Source: Candidatus Vicinibacter affinis (lineage in GTDB: Bacteria; Bacteroidota; Bacteroidia; Chitinophagales; Saprospiraceae). From it: 64,000 bases of DNA. A program made the translations under genes and the position numbers. The DNA is taken from the NCBI GenBank assembly GCA_016714365.1, contig JADJNH010000005.1:1960501-2024500 (forward strand), read 5' to 3'. The notes below the pieces were generated by a model that ran no database searches, was not told where the DNA came from, and saw nothing but the letters and a program-made list of their open reading frames with translations. Numbering within the stretch: the first letter of the stretch is position 1; every line of letters begins with the position of its first letter. Below are positions 54,122-63,053 of the stretch, in pieces.

Positions 54122-55048
54122 TTAGTTTATGGTAAGGTCTCTAAATATGTCTTCTAATTTGGTTTCAAAAGGTGTTAATTCTAAGAGGTCCCAACCTTTT
54201 TCTACGCATAAATGAAAAATTGCTTTGTTTAGCTGGATTTCACCTCGTGACTGAACTTCGAATTTATTTTCATTTCTATTGATCAAATCAACTAAGCTAA
54301 CCTCCGGCAAAGCTTGCAATGCAGAGAAAATTTTCTCTTGTTCTGTTCCTTCAATCCGGACATGTAGGATTTGGCGGGACTCAGATTGCTTGCGTAAATT
54401 GGCTACAGTGCCATCCGCAACAATCCGACCCTTATTGATGATAAGTATTCTGTCACAAGTGGCCTCTACTTCCGGAAGAATATGAGTGCTCAGTATTACG
54501 GTCTTTTCTTTGCCAAGTTGTTTGATCAGTTCTCTGATTTCCACAATCTGATTTGGATCCAAACCTGTAGTTGGTTCGTCCAGAATAAGAATTTGGGGAT
54601 TATGGATGAGCGCCTGTGCCAGTCCAACACGCTGCCGGAATCCTTTAGAGAGCTCTCCAATTTTTTTATGTTTTTCAACATCCAGTCCGCATTTTTTAAC
54701 CATTTCGCGCACTCTTGAGGGAATCTCAGAGATGGATACACCCTGAAGAGAAGCACAAAAAGACAGATAATCCAATACAGGCATGTCTTCATAAAGAGGA
54801 TTGTGTTCTGGAAGATAGCCGATGGTTCTTCGTAGGTCAATGGAAGAGCGACTCGAATTATTGCCATACCAAATGGTTCCTTTGTCAGGTTCAAGATATT
54901 GAGTCAGCATTTTCATGGTGGTAGTTTTTCCGGCTCCATTTGGTCCCAGGAAGCCAAGAATTTCTCCTGATTTAACTTCAAAAGAAATGTCGTCAACGGC
55001 CTTTTGGAGACCATAACTTTTTGACAATGAAGAAATTTTCAAGTCCAT
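54122..55048 (-). CDS. gldA: Gliding-motility ABC transporter ATP-binding protein GldA
   Basis: The 308-residue ATPase has Walker A GPNGAGKTT (35-43), the ABC signature LSKGFRQRVGLAQAL, Walker B LILDEPTTGLDP and the switch His in LSTHILPEVE. The length, with a ~90-residue extra C-terminal domain, is normal for GldA. It powers the GldFG membrane parts; together they are required for gliding in flavobacteria. A promoter-like pair lies just upstream. Confidence 0.9.
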   Translation of the reverse strand: MDLKISSLSKSYGLQKAVDDISFEVKSGEILGFLGPNGAGKTTTMKMLTQYLEPDKGTIWYGNNSSRSSIDLRRTIGYLPEHNPLYEDMPVLDYLSFCASLQGVSISEIPSRVREMVKKCGLDVEKHKKIGELSKGFRQRVGLAQALIHNPQILILDEPTTGLDPNQIVEIRELIKQLGKEKTVILSTHILPEVEATCDRILIINKGRIVADGTVANLRKQSESRQILHVRIEGTEQEKIFSALQALPEVSLVDLINRNENKFEVQSRGEIQLNKAIFHLCVEKGWDLLELTPFETKLEDIFRDLTIN

Positions 55049-55086
55049 AAGGTCAATATTTTAATTTGGATAGGGTGAATCAGATG

Positions 55087-55119
55087 CGAAAATAATAAGA
55101 TTTCATTTTTTGATCCCAA
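55087..55119 (-). promoter_or_regulatory. Likely promoter TTTG-N22-TATTTTCG of gldAFG
   Basis: On the minus strand TTG (55119-55117) is 22 bases from TATTTTCG (55094-55087), which misses the consensus by one base. It ends 38 bases before ATG 55048. Confidence 0.45.
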
Positions 55120-55204
55120 ATAGAGTTGTAAAAGCATTGAGCTAAAGATTGTTTAATGGAGTTTTTCCATGAATTATTTAATTTATTTATATATAAAATA
55201 TTCT

Positions 55205-55212
55205 TATTTTTG
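55205..55212 (+). promoter_or_regulatory. Possible -7 box (TATTTTTG) of the polysaccharide cluster
   Basis: TATTTTTG matches TAnnTTTG 51 bases before the ATG at 55264 in a very AT-rich region. No TTG at the -33 position was found. Confidence 0.35.
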
Positions 55213-55263
55213 TGATTAAATATAACAAAAAACCAAATAGAAAACTGAATTCAGTTTCTCACG

Positions 55264-56325
55264 ATGAATCCAAAAAGTCCCGATATTACATTCAACCTTA
55301 GGGAATTTACTCTGCTTCTGCAAGATTACCTAAAGGAGTTTAAGCGCAGTGTACCTTTATTTCTTTGGGTTTTAATTCCAGTGGCTGTTTATTTTGGGTA
55401 TAGGCAATTTAATAATAAGCCTCAGTTTACTGCAAAAGTGAGCTTTATGCTCAATGAAGCTGAGGCAGGACAATCAGGATTGACCTCCATCCTGGGTCAG
55501 TTTGGATTATCTGCACCAGGTCAGAAGTTAAGTTTGCAAAAAATCATAGAAATTGCCAAGACAAGGAGAATTGCAGAAACATTTTTTTTTAGCAAAACTG
55601 TGGTAAATGGAAAAGACGATTATCTGGCAAATCATTTGATAGACGCATTCAAATCAGAAGGTGAGTGGTTTTCGATTCCATTTTGGGAGAAATCTGACTC
55701 TTTAAGTGATTTAAGATATAAGCGATCAGAAATATCATTATTTGATCATCAGGAGCGTATGGCATTGAAGCGTCTTCATTTTTTATTTTTAAAAAGACTT
55801 GAGACATCTTTCAATGAAAAAACAGGGATAATGGAGTTGTCCATTAGGTTGCCGGTGGAGGATTTATCTTACCAGTTGTGTTATTCACTGTATGATCAGC
55901 TAAGTAAATTTTACATTGACAAAACCATTGAAAAGCAGCAGGATACATATGATCGACTTCAACATAAAGTCGACAGTTTGAGAAACCTTATTCACCGTAA
56001 AGATTATAATCTAGCGGGGATTAAAGACAGTTACCGCAATACTTTTCTCAACGAAGATTTAGTTCCGCAGACCCAGGTGGATCGCGACATCAGAATGTTT
56101 TCCATTTTATATGGGGAAGCATTAAAAAATTTAGAACTCGCTTCTTTCACTTTGCAAAATAAGACCCCCTTCATCCAGGCTTTGGATCTTCCGATGAAAC
56201 CTTTGGAAGTAAAAAAAGAAAACTTATTCCTGAATGTGATCAAAACAGTTTTGATTAGTTTTTTTCTCACGCTGGGTTTTGTCATTTTAAGAAAAATATG
56301 GCGAGATAGTTTGCAAACGAATTAA
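55264..56325 (+). CDS. Wzz-like polysaccharide chain-length/co-polymerase protein
   Basis: The 353-residue protein has the polysaccharide co-polymerase layout: a cytoplasmic N-terminus, a first membrane segment (about 30-46), a large extracytoplasmic helical domain with 'YDRLQHKVDSLRNLIHRKDY', and a second membrane segment near 325-345. It lacks the cytoplasmic tyrosine kinase of BY-kinases. Wzz proteins set polymer length for O-antigen or capsule. It opens the cluster of sugar-nucleotide genes 16 bases downstream, so it likely acts on the polymer built from them. Confidence 0.8.
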   Translation: MNPKSPDITFNLREFTLLLQDYLKEFKRSVPLFLWVLIPVAVYFGYRQFNNKPQFTAKVSFMLNEAEAGQSGLTSILGQFGLSAPGQKLSLQKIIEIAKTRRIAETFFFSKTVVNGKDDYLANHLIDAFKSEGEWFSIPFWEKSDSLSDLRYKRSEISLFDHQERMALKRLHFLFLKRLETSFNEKTGIMELSIRLPVEDLSYQLCYSLYDQLSKFYIDKTIEKQQDTYDRLQHKVDSLRNLIHRKDYNLAGIKDSYRNTFLNEDLVPQTQVDRDIRMFSILYGEALKNLELASFTLQNKTPFIQALDLPMKPLEVKKENLFLNVIKTVLISFFLTLGFVILRKIWRDSLQTN

Positions 56326-56340
56326 AGACTTGATACGGAT

Positions 56341-57117
56341 ATGAAAGTGGTAATTCTTGCTGGAGGGTTGGGAACAAGGTTGATGGAAGAGACGGAATCT
56401 CGTCCGAAGCCAATGGTTGAAATTGCAGGCAAACCCATTCTTTGGCACATCATGAAAATTTATGAAGCCCAGGGTTTCAACGATTTTGTGATTTGTCTGG
56501 GATACAAGGCTACTATGATAAAAGAATACTTTCTGAATTATTATTTGTATAATTCAGATGTGACCATTGAGTTGGCAAAGAATAAAGTGGATGTACATTT
56601 CTCAAATACAGAATCTTTTAAAGTTACCTTAATCGATACAGGAATTGAGACCAACACCGCAGGCAGGATAAAAAGAATTAAAAAATATACAGAAGGTAAA
56701 CCCTTTATGCTGACCTATGGAGATGGAGTTTCAAATGTTGACTTGAAAGCTTTATTAAATTTTCATCGATCTTCCGGAAAGCTTGCAACACTTACGTCCA
56801 TACAGTTGCCAGGAAGATTTGGTCATTTGAATATCAATGATGCAGGCCTGGTGGAAGAGTTTCAGGAAAAGCCGGAGGATGATGGATTGTGGATCAATGG
56901 AGGTTTCTTTGTAATGGAACAAGGAATATTCGATTATCTGGAGGGCGATATGGATCAGGTGCAATGGGAGAAGAAGCCGCTGTATGAAATAGCTCGAGAT
57001 GGTCAGCTGGCAGCGTACCAACATAAGGGTTTCTGGAAAGCAATGGATGCAATGAGAGACCGCATTGAATTGGAAGAATTGTGGAAGAACGGTAAAGCAG
57101 AATGGAAAATATGGTAG
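56341..57117 (+). CDS. rfbF: Glucose-1-phosphate cytidylyltransferase
   Basis: The 258-residue enzyme makes CDP-glucose from CTP and glucose-1-phosphate. The nucleotidyltransferase loop LAGGLGTRLMEETESRPKPM (5-24) and 'LTYGDGVSNVDL' with the metal-binding Asp are intact. The family-specific C-terminal 'QVQWEKKPLYEIARDGQLAA' is also present. It commits sugar flux to CDP-linked deoxysugars. Its stop overlaps the rfbG start by 16 bases. Confidence 0.94.
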   Translation: MKVVILAGGLGTRLMEETESRPKPMVEIAGKPILWHIMKIYEAQGFNDFVICLGYKATMIKEYFLNYYLYNSDVTIELAKNKVDVHFSNTESFKVTLIDTGIETNTAGRIKRIKKYTEGKPFMLTYGDGVSNVDLKALLNFHRSSGKLATLTSIQLPGRFGHLNINDAGLVEEFQEKPEDDGLWINGGFFVMEQGIFDYLEGDMDQVQWEKKPLYEIARDGQLAAYQHKGFWKAMDAMRDRIELEELWKNGKAEWKIW

Positions 57118-58196
57118 AAAGACTCCAAAAAGCATTTGCAAATAAAAGGGTTCTGGTCACCGGACACACTGGTTTTAAAGGATCCTGGCTGACAGCCATG
57201 TTGCATAAACTTGGAGCGGAGGTTACCGGATATTCATTGCCTCCCAATACAAATCCAAACCATTATAGTTTGTTGAATTTGCCCTGTCATCATGTTGAAG
57301 GTAATATTCTGGATGTCGACCATCTTGAAAAAGTGATGGAGGAATCTGGAGCCGAAATTGTATTCCATTTGGCTGCTCAGGCGCTGGTCAGACCCTCCTA
57401 CATAGATCCGGTTGAAACGTATCAGTCGAATGTGATCGGAACACTCAATGTTCTTCAGGCTGCACGAATGAGTACGCGTGTCAAAGTTATGGTGATGATC
57501 ACCACAGACAAAGTTTATGAGAATGTAGAAAGCGATCATTTTTATCGGGAAGGGGATCCTTTGGGTGGTTATGATTTATACAGTTCTTCAAAAGCATGTT
57601 GTGAAATTTTGATAAGTTCTTTCAGAAGAAGTTTTTTTCCTTTGGAAAAATATGGTTCATCACATGATACTTTAATTGCAACGGCACGGGCCGGAAATGT
57701 GCTGGGGGGAGGTGATTGGAGTCCGGACAGATTGATACCGGATTTGATGAAAGCAGCTCATGCAAAACAAAAGGTGGAAATCAGGAACCCTTTATCCGTA
57801 AGGCCCTGGCAACATGTGATGGATTGTCTGACGGGTTATTTGTTACTGGCTGAAAAATTATTATTACAAGATACGAACGCGTCCACCGCATGGAATTTTT
57901 CTCCTTATCCTGATGATGTTAAAACGGTAGGAGAGATGGTCGAAATTTCCGCCAGACACTGGCCTGAATTGGAGTATGTGATTAAGAAGCCCGAGCAGGA
58001 TTTTCATGAAGCCGGATTACTAAAGTTGGATCACAGCAAGGCCATTCGGGAATTAAATTGGAGGCCTTTATTTCGAACTGAGGAAGCTGTAGCAAAAACT
58101 ATTGAATGGTACCGCGCTTATTATGAAGGGGCCACTGTAATGACCACACAACAAATTGACCATTACTTTCTTCAATTGACTGCAAATGGAATTTGA
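57102..58196 (+). CDS. rfbG: CDP-glucose 4,6-dehydratase
   Basis: The 364-residue SDR converts CDP-glucose to CDP-4-keto-6-deoxyglucose, using bound NAD+. The NAD loop GHTGFKGSWL (21-30), the TTDKVYEN motif with catalytic Thr-Asp-Lys, and Tyr-x3-Lys in 'YDLYSSSKACCE' are visible. Two ATGs (57102 and 57111) are close together; the first overlaps rfbF more. Its product is the branch point for deoxy- and branched sugars. The end overlaps the epimerase gene by 11 bases. Confidence 0.94.
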   Translation: MENMVERLQKAFANKRVLVTGHTGFKGSWLTAMLHKLGAEVTGYSLPPNTNPNHYSLLNLPCHHVEGNILDVDHLEKVMEESGAEIVFHLAAQALVRPSYIDPVETYQSNVIGTLNVLQAARMSTRVKVMVMITTDKVYENVESDHFYREGDPLGGYDLYSSSKACCEILISSFRRSFFPLEKYGSSHDTLIATARAGNVLGGGDWSPDRLIPDLMKAAHAKQKVEIRNPLSVRPWQHVMDCLTGYLLLAEKLLLQDTNASTAWNFSPYPDDVKTVGEMVEISARHWPELEYVIKKPEQDFHEAGLLKLDHSKAIRELNWRPLFRTEEAVAKTIEWYRAYYEGATVMTTQQIDHYFLQLTANGI

Positions 58197-58734
58197 AGAA
58201 ACAGGATTTGATGGATTGTATTTGGTGAAGATGAAACCCATTGCTGATGAGCGAGGTCATTTTTTCAGGACTTATTGTGCCAATGAATTTGGCAGTATTG
58301 GAATGAATGAACATTTTGTTCAGATGAATCAGTCTTTTAATAAATCTCCTGGTATTCTGAGAGGAATGCATGCCCAAGCTGGAGAGGCTGCAGAAATTAA
58401 GTTTGTAAGATGTTTAAGCGGAAAGGTATTTGATGTAGTGGTGGATTTAAGAAAGGATTCTTCCACTTATTTGCAATATTTTGGTATTGAACTTTTCGGA
58501 GGAGATTTTAAAGGATTGTTGATTCCAAGAGGATTTGTACATGGATTTATTACACTGGAAATGGACTCCACCTTACTGTACCATCACACTGCTTTTTATG
58601 ATCCTCTACGGGAGGTGTGTGTCAGGTACGACGATCCGGCCATCGGAATCCAATGGCCAGTAGCCGTCAAACACATCAGTGAAAAGGATTTGTCTTATCC
58701 ATTTATTAATGAGAATTTTAAAGGATTGCCATGA
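58186..58734 (+). CDS. dTDP-4-dehydrorhamnose 3,5-epimerase-like (RmlC family)
   Basis: The 182-residue cupin has the RmlC blocks 'ERGHFFRTYCANEFG', 'LRGMHAQ' (the catalytic His position), 'GKVFDVVVDLRKDSSTY' and 'RYDDPAIGIQWP'. RmlC proteins epimerise C3 and C5 of 4-keto-6-deoxy sugars. Here the nucleotide is probably CDP, given rfbF/rfbG directly upstream and no rmlA/rmlB. The family has 'RGLHYQ' at the His motif, so the Met/Ala variation may change specificity. The stop overlaps the next gene by four bases. Confidence 0.85.
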   Translation: MEFEETGFDGLYLVKMKPIADERGHFFRTYCANEFGSIGMNEHFVQMNQSFNKSPGILRGMHAQAGEAAEIKFVRCLSGKVFDVVVDLRKDSSTYLQYFGIELFGGDFKGLLIPRGFVHGFITLEMDSTLLYHHTAFYDPLREVCVRYDDPAIGIQWPVAVKHISEKDLSYPFINENFKGLP

Positions 58735-59960
58735 GTCAATGCAGACATTGTAAATCGCCGCTGAATATTGAATTCGTTGATCTTGGTTTCAGTCCTCCGT
58801 CCAATTCATTTTTGAAAAAAGAGGCTCTGCTGCAACCAGAAGTTTATTATCCATTAAGGATCATGGTATGTGGTCAATGTTATCTGGTTCAGATAGAAGA
58901 GTATGCCAGTCATGCAGCTATTTTTAATTCAGATTACGCATATTTTTCTTCTTATTCTTCTTCCTGGTTGGCACATGCCAAAACCTATGTAGAGTCGATG
59001 GTTGAGCGCTTTGGATTCAATTCTGATGCTCAAATTGTTGAGCTTGCGAGCAATGATGGCTATTTACTTCAGTATTTTAAAGAGCTTGACATTCCTGTAT
59101 TGGGTATTGAGCCCACAGCAAATACCGCCAGGGTAGCAGTAGAAAAGGGTATCAAAACTGTTGTGGATTTTTTCGGAACACGCCTTGCTAATCAATTAGT
59201 GGACGAGGGATACAAGGCAGATCTGTTACTAGGAAATAATGTGCTGGCCCATGTTCCGGATATTAATGATTTTGTACAGGGGATGAAGATGTTATTGAAC
59301 AAGCGGGGAGTTATTACCATGGAATTTCCACATTTGCTCCAGTTGATTCAATTGAATCAATTTGACACGATTTATCATGAGCATTTTTCATATTTGTCGT
59401 TTATCACTGTTAAAAGAATTTTTGAATCCTGTGGCTTGAAAATGTTTGATGTACAAGAGCTTTCCACACATGGAGGCTCTTTAAGAATTTTTGCTTGTCA
59501 TGAAGAAGATGAGACCAAAGAGGTAACAGACAGGGTCATGAAAATGATTTTATTGGAGGAAGGTAAAGGGTTGAATAAAACTGAGACATACCAGGAGTTT
59601 CAACAGAAGGCAGAAAATGTAAAAGATCAGTTTGTTAAATTTTTAATTGATGCAAAAGTATCTGGGAAATCTGTTGCAGGATATGGAGCAGCTGCCAAAG
59701 GAAATACACTGCTCAACTTTTGTGGTGTGAGGAAAGATTTACTCGCTTTTATTGTAGATGCGTCACCTCACAAACAGCACAAATTTATTCCGGGAATGCA
59801 TATTGAGGTAGTGGATGAATCTTGGATACAAAAATATCAACCAGATTATGTAGTTATTCTTCCTTGGAATCTTAAAGAAGAAATATCCCAGCAACTTGAT
59901 TACATAAGAAGCTGGGGAGGGAAGTTTGTTATAGCCGTCCCCCAACTTACAATCTTTTAG
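58731..59960 (+). CDS. TylCIII-type SAM-dependent sugar C-methyltransferase
   Basis: The 409-residue protein has an N-terminal zinc-finger region with four cysteines (CRHC at the start and CGQC about 45 residues later), a class I SAM domain with 'VELASNDGYLLQYF', the active-site block 'YHEHFSYLS' and a C-terminal domain ('VAGYGAAAKGNTLLNF'). This is the layout of C-3 methyltransferases that act on 4-keto-6-deoxy sugars, such as in mycarose or yersiniose synthesis. Upstream genes supply exactly that kind of ketosugar, so a 3-C-methyl branched sugar is expected. Confidence 0.88.
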   Translation: MSQCRHCKSPLNIEFVDLGFSPPSNSFLKKEALLQPEVYYPLRIMVCGQCYLVQIEEYASHAAIFNSDYAYFSSYSSSWLAHAKTYVESMVERFGFNSDAQIVELASNDGYLLQYFKELDIPVLGIEPTANTARVAVEKGIKTVVDFFGTRLANQLVDEGYKADLLLGNNVLAHVPDINDFVQGMKMLLNKRGVITMEFPHLLQLIQLNQFDTIYHEHFSYLSFITVKRIFESCGLKMFDVQELSTHGGSLRIFACHEEDETKEVTDRVMKMILLEEGKGLNKTETYQEFQQKAENVKDQFVKFLIDAKVSGKSVAGYGAAAKGNTLLNFCGVRKDLLAFIVDASPHKQHKFIPGMHIEVVDESWIQKYQPDYVVILPWNLKEEISQQLDYIRSWGGKFVIAVPQLTIF

Positions 59961-59961
59961 A

Positions 59962-60792
59962 ATGAAAGTTTTTGTTACCGGATCATCAGGATTTATAGGC
60001 CGACATGTTGTAAGGGAACTTATTCACAGGTGCATCAAACCTTTATGTCTGGTGCGGAACATCAACAGCATGAAAAATCTGGGATTCGTGTCACACGAAT
60101 TAGAATTAGTTGAAGGTGATTTGGACACTTTTGATCCAGGGATTTATTTTTCAAACCACACCACTCCGGACATTTGTATCCACCTGGCATGGCAGGGACT
60201 ACCCAATTACAAACAGATGTTCCACATAGAAGAGAACTTGCCTAAGCAGTATAAATTTATTAAGTCATTGATTGAATCCGGGGTTTCAGATATTACTGTA
60301 ACGGGGACATGTTTGGAATATGGAATGCAAGAAGGAGCTTTAAGTGCATCAGATTTTTCAAACCCACTGATTCCTTATGCAATTGCAAAAGACTCACTCA
60401 GGAGATTTTTATTTGCACTTCAGGAGCATCTTGATTTTGAAATTAAATGGTTAAGGCTTTTTTATACTTATGGCGAAGGGCAATCTGAATCTTCCATTTT
60501 AAGTCAATTGGAAAAATCCATAGATCGTGGAGACGAGTATTTTAATATGAGTGGAGGTGAACAAATAAGGGATTATTTACCTGTAACGGAGCTTGCAAAT
60601 CAAATCGTAGACTTTAGCTTGAATCCGGGTTCCGGAGTTTTCCAATGTTGCAGCGGTCACCCGGTTAAAATTAAAGATTTGGTTTTAAATTATTTAAAAA
60701 TGCACCAAAAGCACATTGCTCTTAACCTAGGGTATTATGCTTATAATGACTATGAACCAATGGAATTTTGGGGTAAAAAAGAGAATCAATAA
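59962..60792 (+). CDS. NAD(P)-dependent sugar epimerase/4-ketoreductase
   Basis: The 276-residue extended SDR has the loop TGSSGFIGRHVV (6-17) and the catalytic Tyr-x3-Lys in PYAIAK. The likely job is stereospecific reduction of the 4-keto group after C-methylation, ending the CDP-sugar pathway. It starts one base after the methyltransferase stop. It is shorter than usual (~310), mainly at the C-terminus. Its exact stereochemistry cannot be predicted. Confidence 0.85.
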   Translation: MKVFVTGSSGFIGRHVVRELIHRCIKPLCLVRNINSMKNLGFVSHELELVEGDLDTFDPGIYFSNHTTPDICIHLAWQGLPNYKQMFHIEENLPKQYKFIKSLIESGVSDITVTGTCLEYGMQEGALSASDFSNPLIPYAIAKDSLRRFLFALQEHLDFEIKWLRLFYTYGEGQSESSILSQLEKSIDRGDEYFNMSGGEQIRDYLPVTELANQIVDFSLNPGSGVFQCCSGHPVKIKDLVLNYLKMHQKHIALNLGYYAYNDYEPMEFWGKKENQ

Positions 60793-60804
60793 AACATATA
60801 AGAT

Positions 60805-61533
60805 ATGGATCCAATAGCAGCCTTTCAGCAAGAAAGAGAAGAGAGAATAAAATCATTCGGTGACAACAAAGTGCTCAAAGAAGCAGCTCATCAGTTTAAT
60901 GTAATTTCTAATCAGGAGAAGTACTCTTACAATTTTTCCTGGATGGGTAGACCAATTATACAATACCCTCAGGACATGATTGCCATGCAGGAGATCATTT
61001 GGCAAATTAAACCTGATTTAATTATTGAAACAGGAATTGCCCATGGAGGATCTTTGATCTATTATGCATCCATCATGGAGTTAATTGGAAAGGGAGAAAT
61101 TGTTGGAATTGATATAGACATAAGACCTCATAACAGGAAGGAGATTGAGTCACATCCAATGTTCAAGAGAATTCATTTAATAGAAGGATCTTCTCTGGAT
61201 CATCAAATAGTCAATCAGGTAGCCGCCATGGCTGCTGGAAAGGGAACCATTTTGGTTTGTCTGGATTCAAATCACACTCATGACCATGTGTTGGAAGAAC
61301 TGCAACTCTATTCACCTTTTGTTACTTCAGGTTCTTATTTGGTGGTTTTTGATACCATCATTGAAGACATGCCAAAGGGAATGTACGACCGACCATGGGA
61401 TGTGGGGAATAATGCCAAGACTGCTGTTTGGAAATTTTTGGAAACAAATAAAGGATTTGAAATAGACCACATGGTTGACCATAAATTGTTAATAAGTGTT
61501 GCCCCGGAGGGTTATCTAAGGTGCATCCGATAG
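60805..61533 (+). CDS. CmcI/rhamnosyl O-methyltransferase family protein
   Basis: The 242-residue protein carries the CmcI-family SAM motif 'IETGIAHGGSLIYYASIMEL', 'GIDIDIRPHN' and 'VCLDSNHTHDHVLEELQLYS'. Proteins of this family methylate hydroxyl groups, including on sugars; the name 'cephalosporin hydroxylase' is historical. In this cluster a methyl cap on the polymer or its branched sugar is a reasonable inference. It lies 12 bases after the reductase and belongs to the same unit. Confidence 0.85.
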   Translation: MDPIAAFQQEREERIKSFGDNKVLKEAAHQFNVISNQEKYSYNFSWMGRPIIQYPQDMIAMQEIIWQIKPDLIIETGIAHGGSLIYYASIMELIGKGEIVGIDIDIRPHNRKEIESHPMFKRIHLIEGSSLDHQIVNQVAAMAAGKGTILVCLDSNHTHDHVLEELQLYSPFVTSGSYLVVFDTIIEDMPKGMYDRPWDVGNNAKTAVWKFLETNKGFEIDHMVDHKLLISVAPEGYLRCIR

Positions 61534-61556
61534 GAACAGAGAATTGATAAAAAATC

Positions 61557-63050
61557 TTGAATCTCTTATCTAAAAATATTGTAGCAAATTTTAGTCTTCA
61601 GGCATGGATTCTGATTTCTCAGATCATGTTGGTGCCAATTTATGTACGGGTTTTGGGGGTGGAAGCATATGGGCTTGTTGGATTTTACGCGAGTTTACAA
61701 GCCATTTTTTTTGTTTTGGATATGGGAATGAGCGCTACCATAAATCAGGAATTGGCAAAAGTAAATATTACGGAGAATGACAGACGATATAAAATAGATT
61801 TACTCAAAACACTTGAATGGGTATATTGGGGATTAGCGATTTTTATTTTCATTATCATTGTTTTAATTCAATCTTTTTTTTCAGAAGCCTGGGGATCAAA
61901 TGCCAGTATTTCTTCGGATAAAATTGGTGAATGCATTTATCTTATGGGCGGTTTGCTTGTATTTCGGTTTCCGCTTGGTTTATATTCAGGCGCTCTTAAT
62001 GGAATGCAAAAACAATATCAATTGAATTTGGTCACTATTTTTTTTGAATTGATCAAATTTATTCTCGTATTGGTGGTTTTATTTTACGTTTCTAATGATG
62101 TAGTGTCTTATTTTGTTGTAAACATAATTATATCAGTTTGCACAGTTATTTTTATAAGATTCATGGTATGGAGATATCGCGAATTAAGAGATTATCATGG
62201 TGCGTTTAGGCGAACAGTTTTATTTTCTCGTTGGAAATTCTCACTGGGAGTTGCCGGTATTGCAATGGTGGCAATCGTGCTCACTCAAGCGGATAAAATG
62301 ATGTTGGCCAAGATGGTGAGTCTGAAAGAATTTGGATGGTATACATTGGCATTTACCATCGCATCCATTCCTTCAAAAATTGTTGGAGCTGTTGCAACCG
62401 CCTATTATCCCATGTTGGTACAAGAAAACTCCAGGAATGATGAGGCAAGTGTAGCGAAAGTGTATCAACAAAGCAGTCAACTCATTGCCGTTCTTTTGGT
62501 GCCGGTCTGCATTGTTTTTTGGAGTTCTTCTGAGTATGTTTTGAAAATTTGGTTTCAGGATCAGGACTTGATTGGGAGCATTAATCCGTTGGTCAAGATT
62601 TTTATTTTTGGATTTATGTTTAATGGTTTGATGACCATGCCTTATTATTTGCAATTGGCTCATCATTGGACAAGGCTATCCTTATTCAAAAACATAGTAG
62701 CCTTGCTGATATTGCTTCCATTGCTTTATTTTGTCATCCAAAAATATGGAATTAATGGAGCAGTGTGGATTTGGCTGGTCCTAAATGTATCCTATGTGAT
62801 TTTCGAAGTTCCTTTGATGCATAGAAAGTTGTTGCCAAATCTAATGAAATTGTGGTATTTAGAGACCATTTTAAAACCCATACTCCTTTGTGGGGTGATG
62901 AGTTTAAGTTTGGTTTGGCTGCTTCAATATATTGAATGGTCAAGTATTTTATATACAGCATGTTTGGGGATTTTGATTTTACTCCAAATAGTTTTATTAA
63001 ATAGATGGCTATCTGAACATCCATTGCATGTCCTTAAAAAGATCAAGTAA
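61557..63050 (+). CDS. Wzx-type polysaccharide flippase
   Basis: The 497-residue protein has about 12-14 membrane helices and the oligosaccharide-flippase start 'NIVANFSLQAWILISQIMLV'. Such proteins flip undecaprenyl-linked repeats across the inner membrane. The start is a TTG at 61557: a stop lies 7 bases upstream in this frame, and the first ATG falls after the first helix begins. The neighbouring Wzz-like gene and sugar genes make a Wzx/Wzy pathway likely; no wzy is in the window. Confidence 0.88.
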   Translation: MNLLSKNIVANFSLQAWILISQIMLVPIYVRVLGVEAYGLVGFYASLQAIFFVLDMGMSATINQELAKVNITENDRRYKIDLLKTLEWVYWGLAIFIFIIIVLIQSFFSEAWGSNASISSDKIGECIYLMGGLLVFRFPLGLYSGALNGMQKQYQLNLVTIFFELIKFILVLVVLFYVSNDVVSYFVVNIIISVCTVIFIRFMVWRYRELRDYHGAFRRTVLFSRWKFSLGVAGIAMVAIVLTQADKMMLAKMVSLKEFGWYTLAFTIASIPSKIVGAVATAYYPMLVQENSRNDEASVAKVYQQSSQLIAVLLVPVCIVFWSSSEYVLKIWFQDQDLIGSINPLVKIFIFGFMFNGLMTMPYYLQLAHHWTRLSLFKNIVALLILLPLLYFVIQKYGINGAVWIWLVLNVSYVIFEVPLMHRKLLPNLMKLWYLETILKPILLCGVMSLSLVWLLQYIEWSSILYTACLGILILLQIVLLNRWLSEHPLHVLKKIK

Positions 63051-63053
63051 GAG

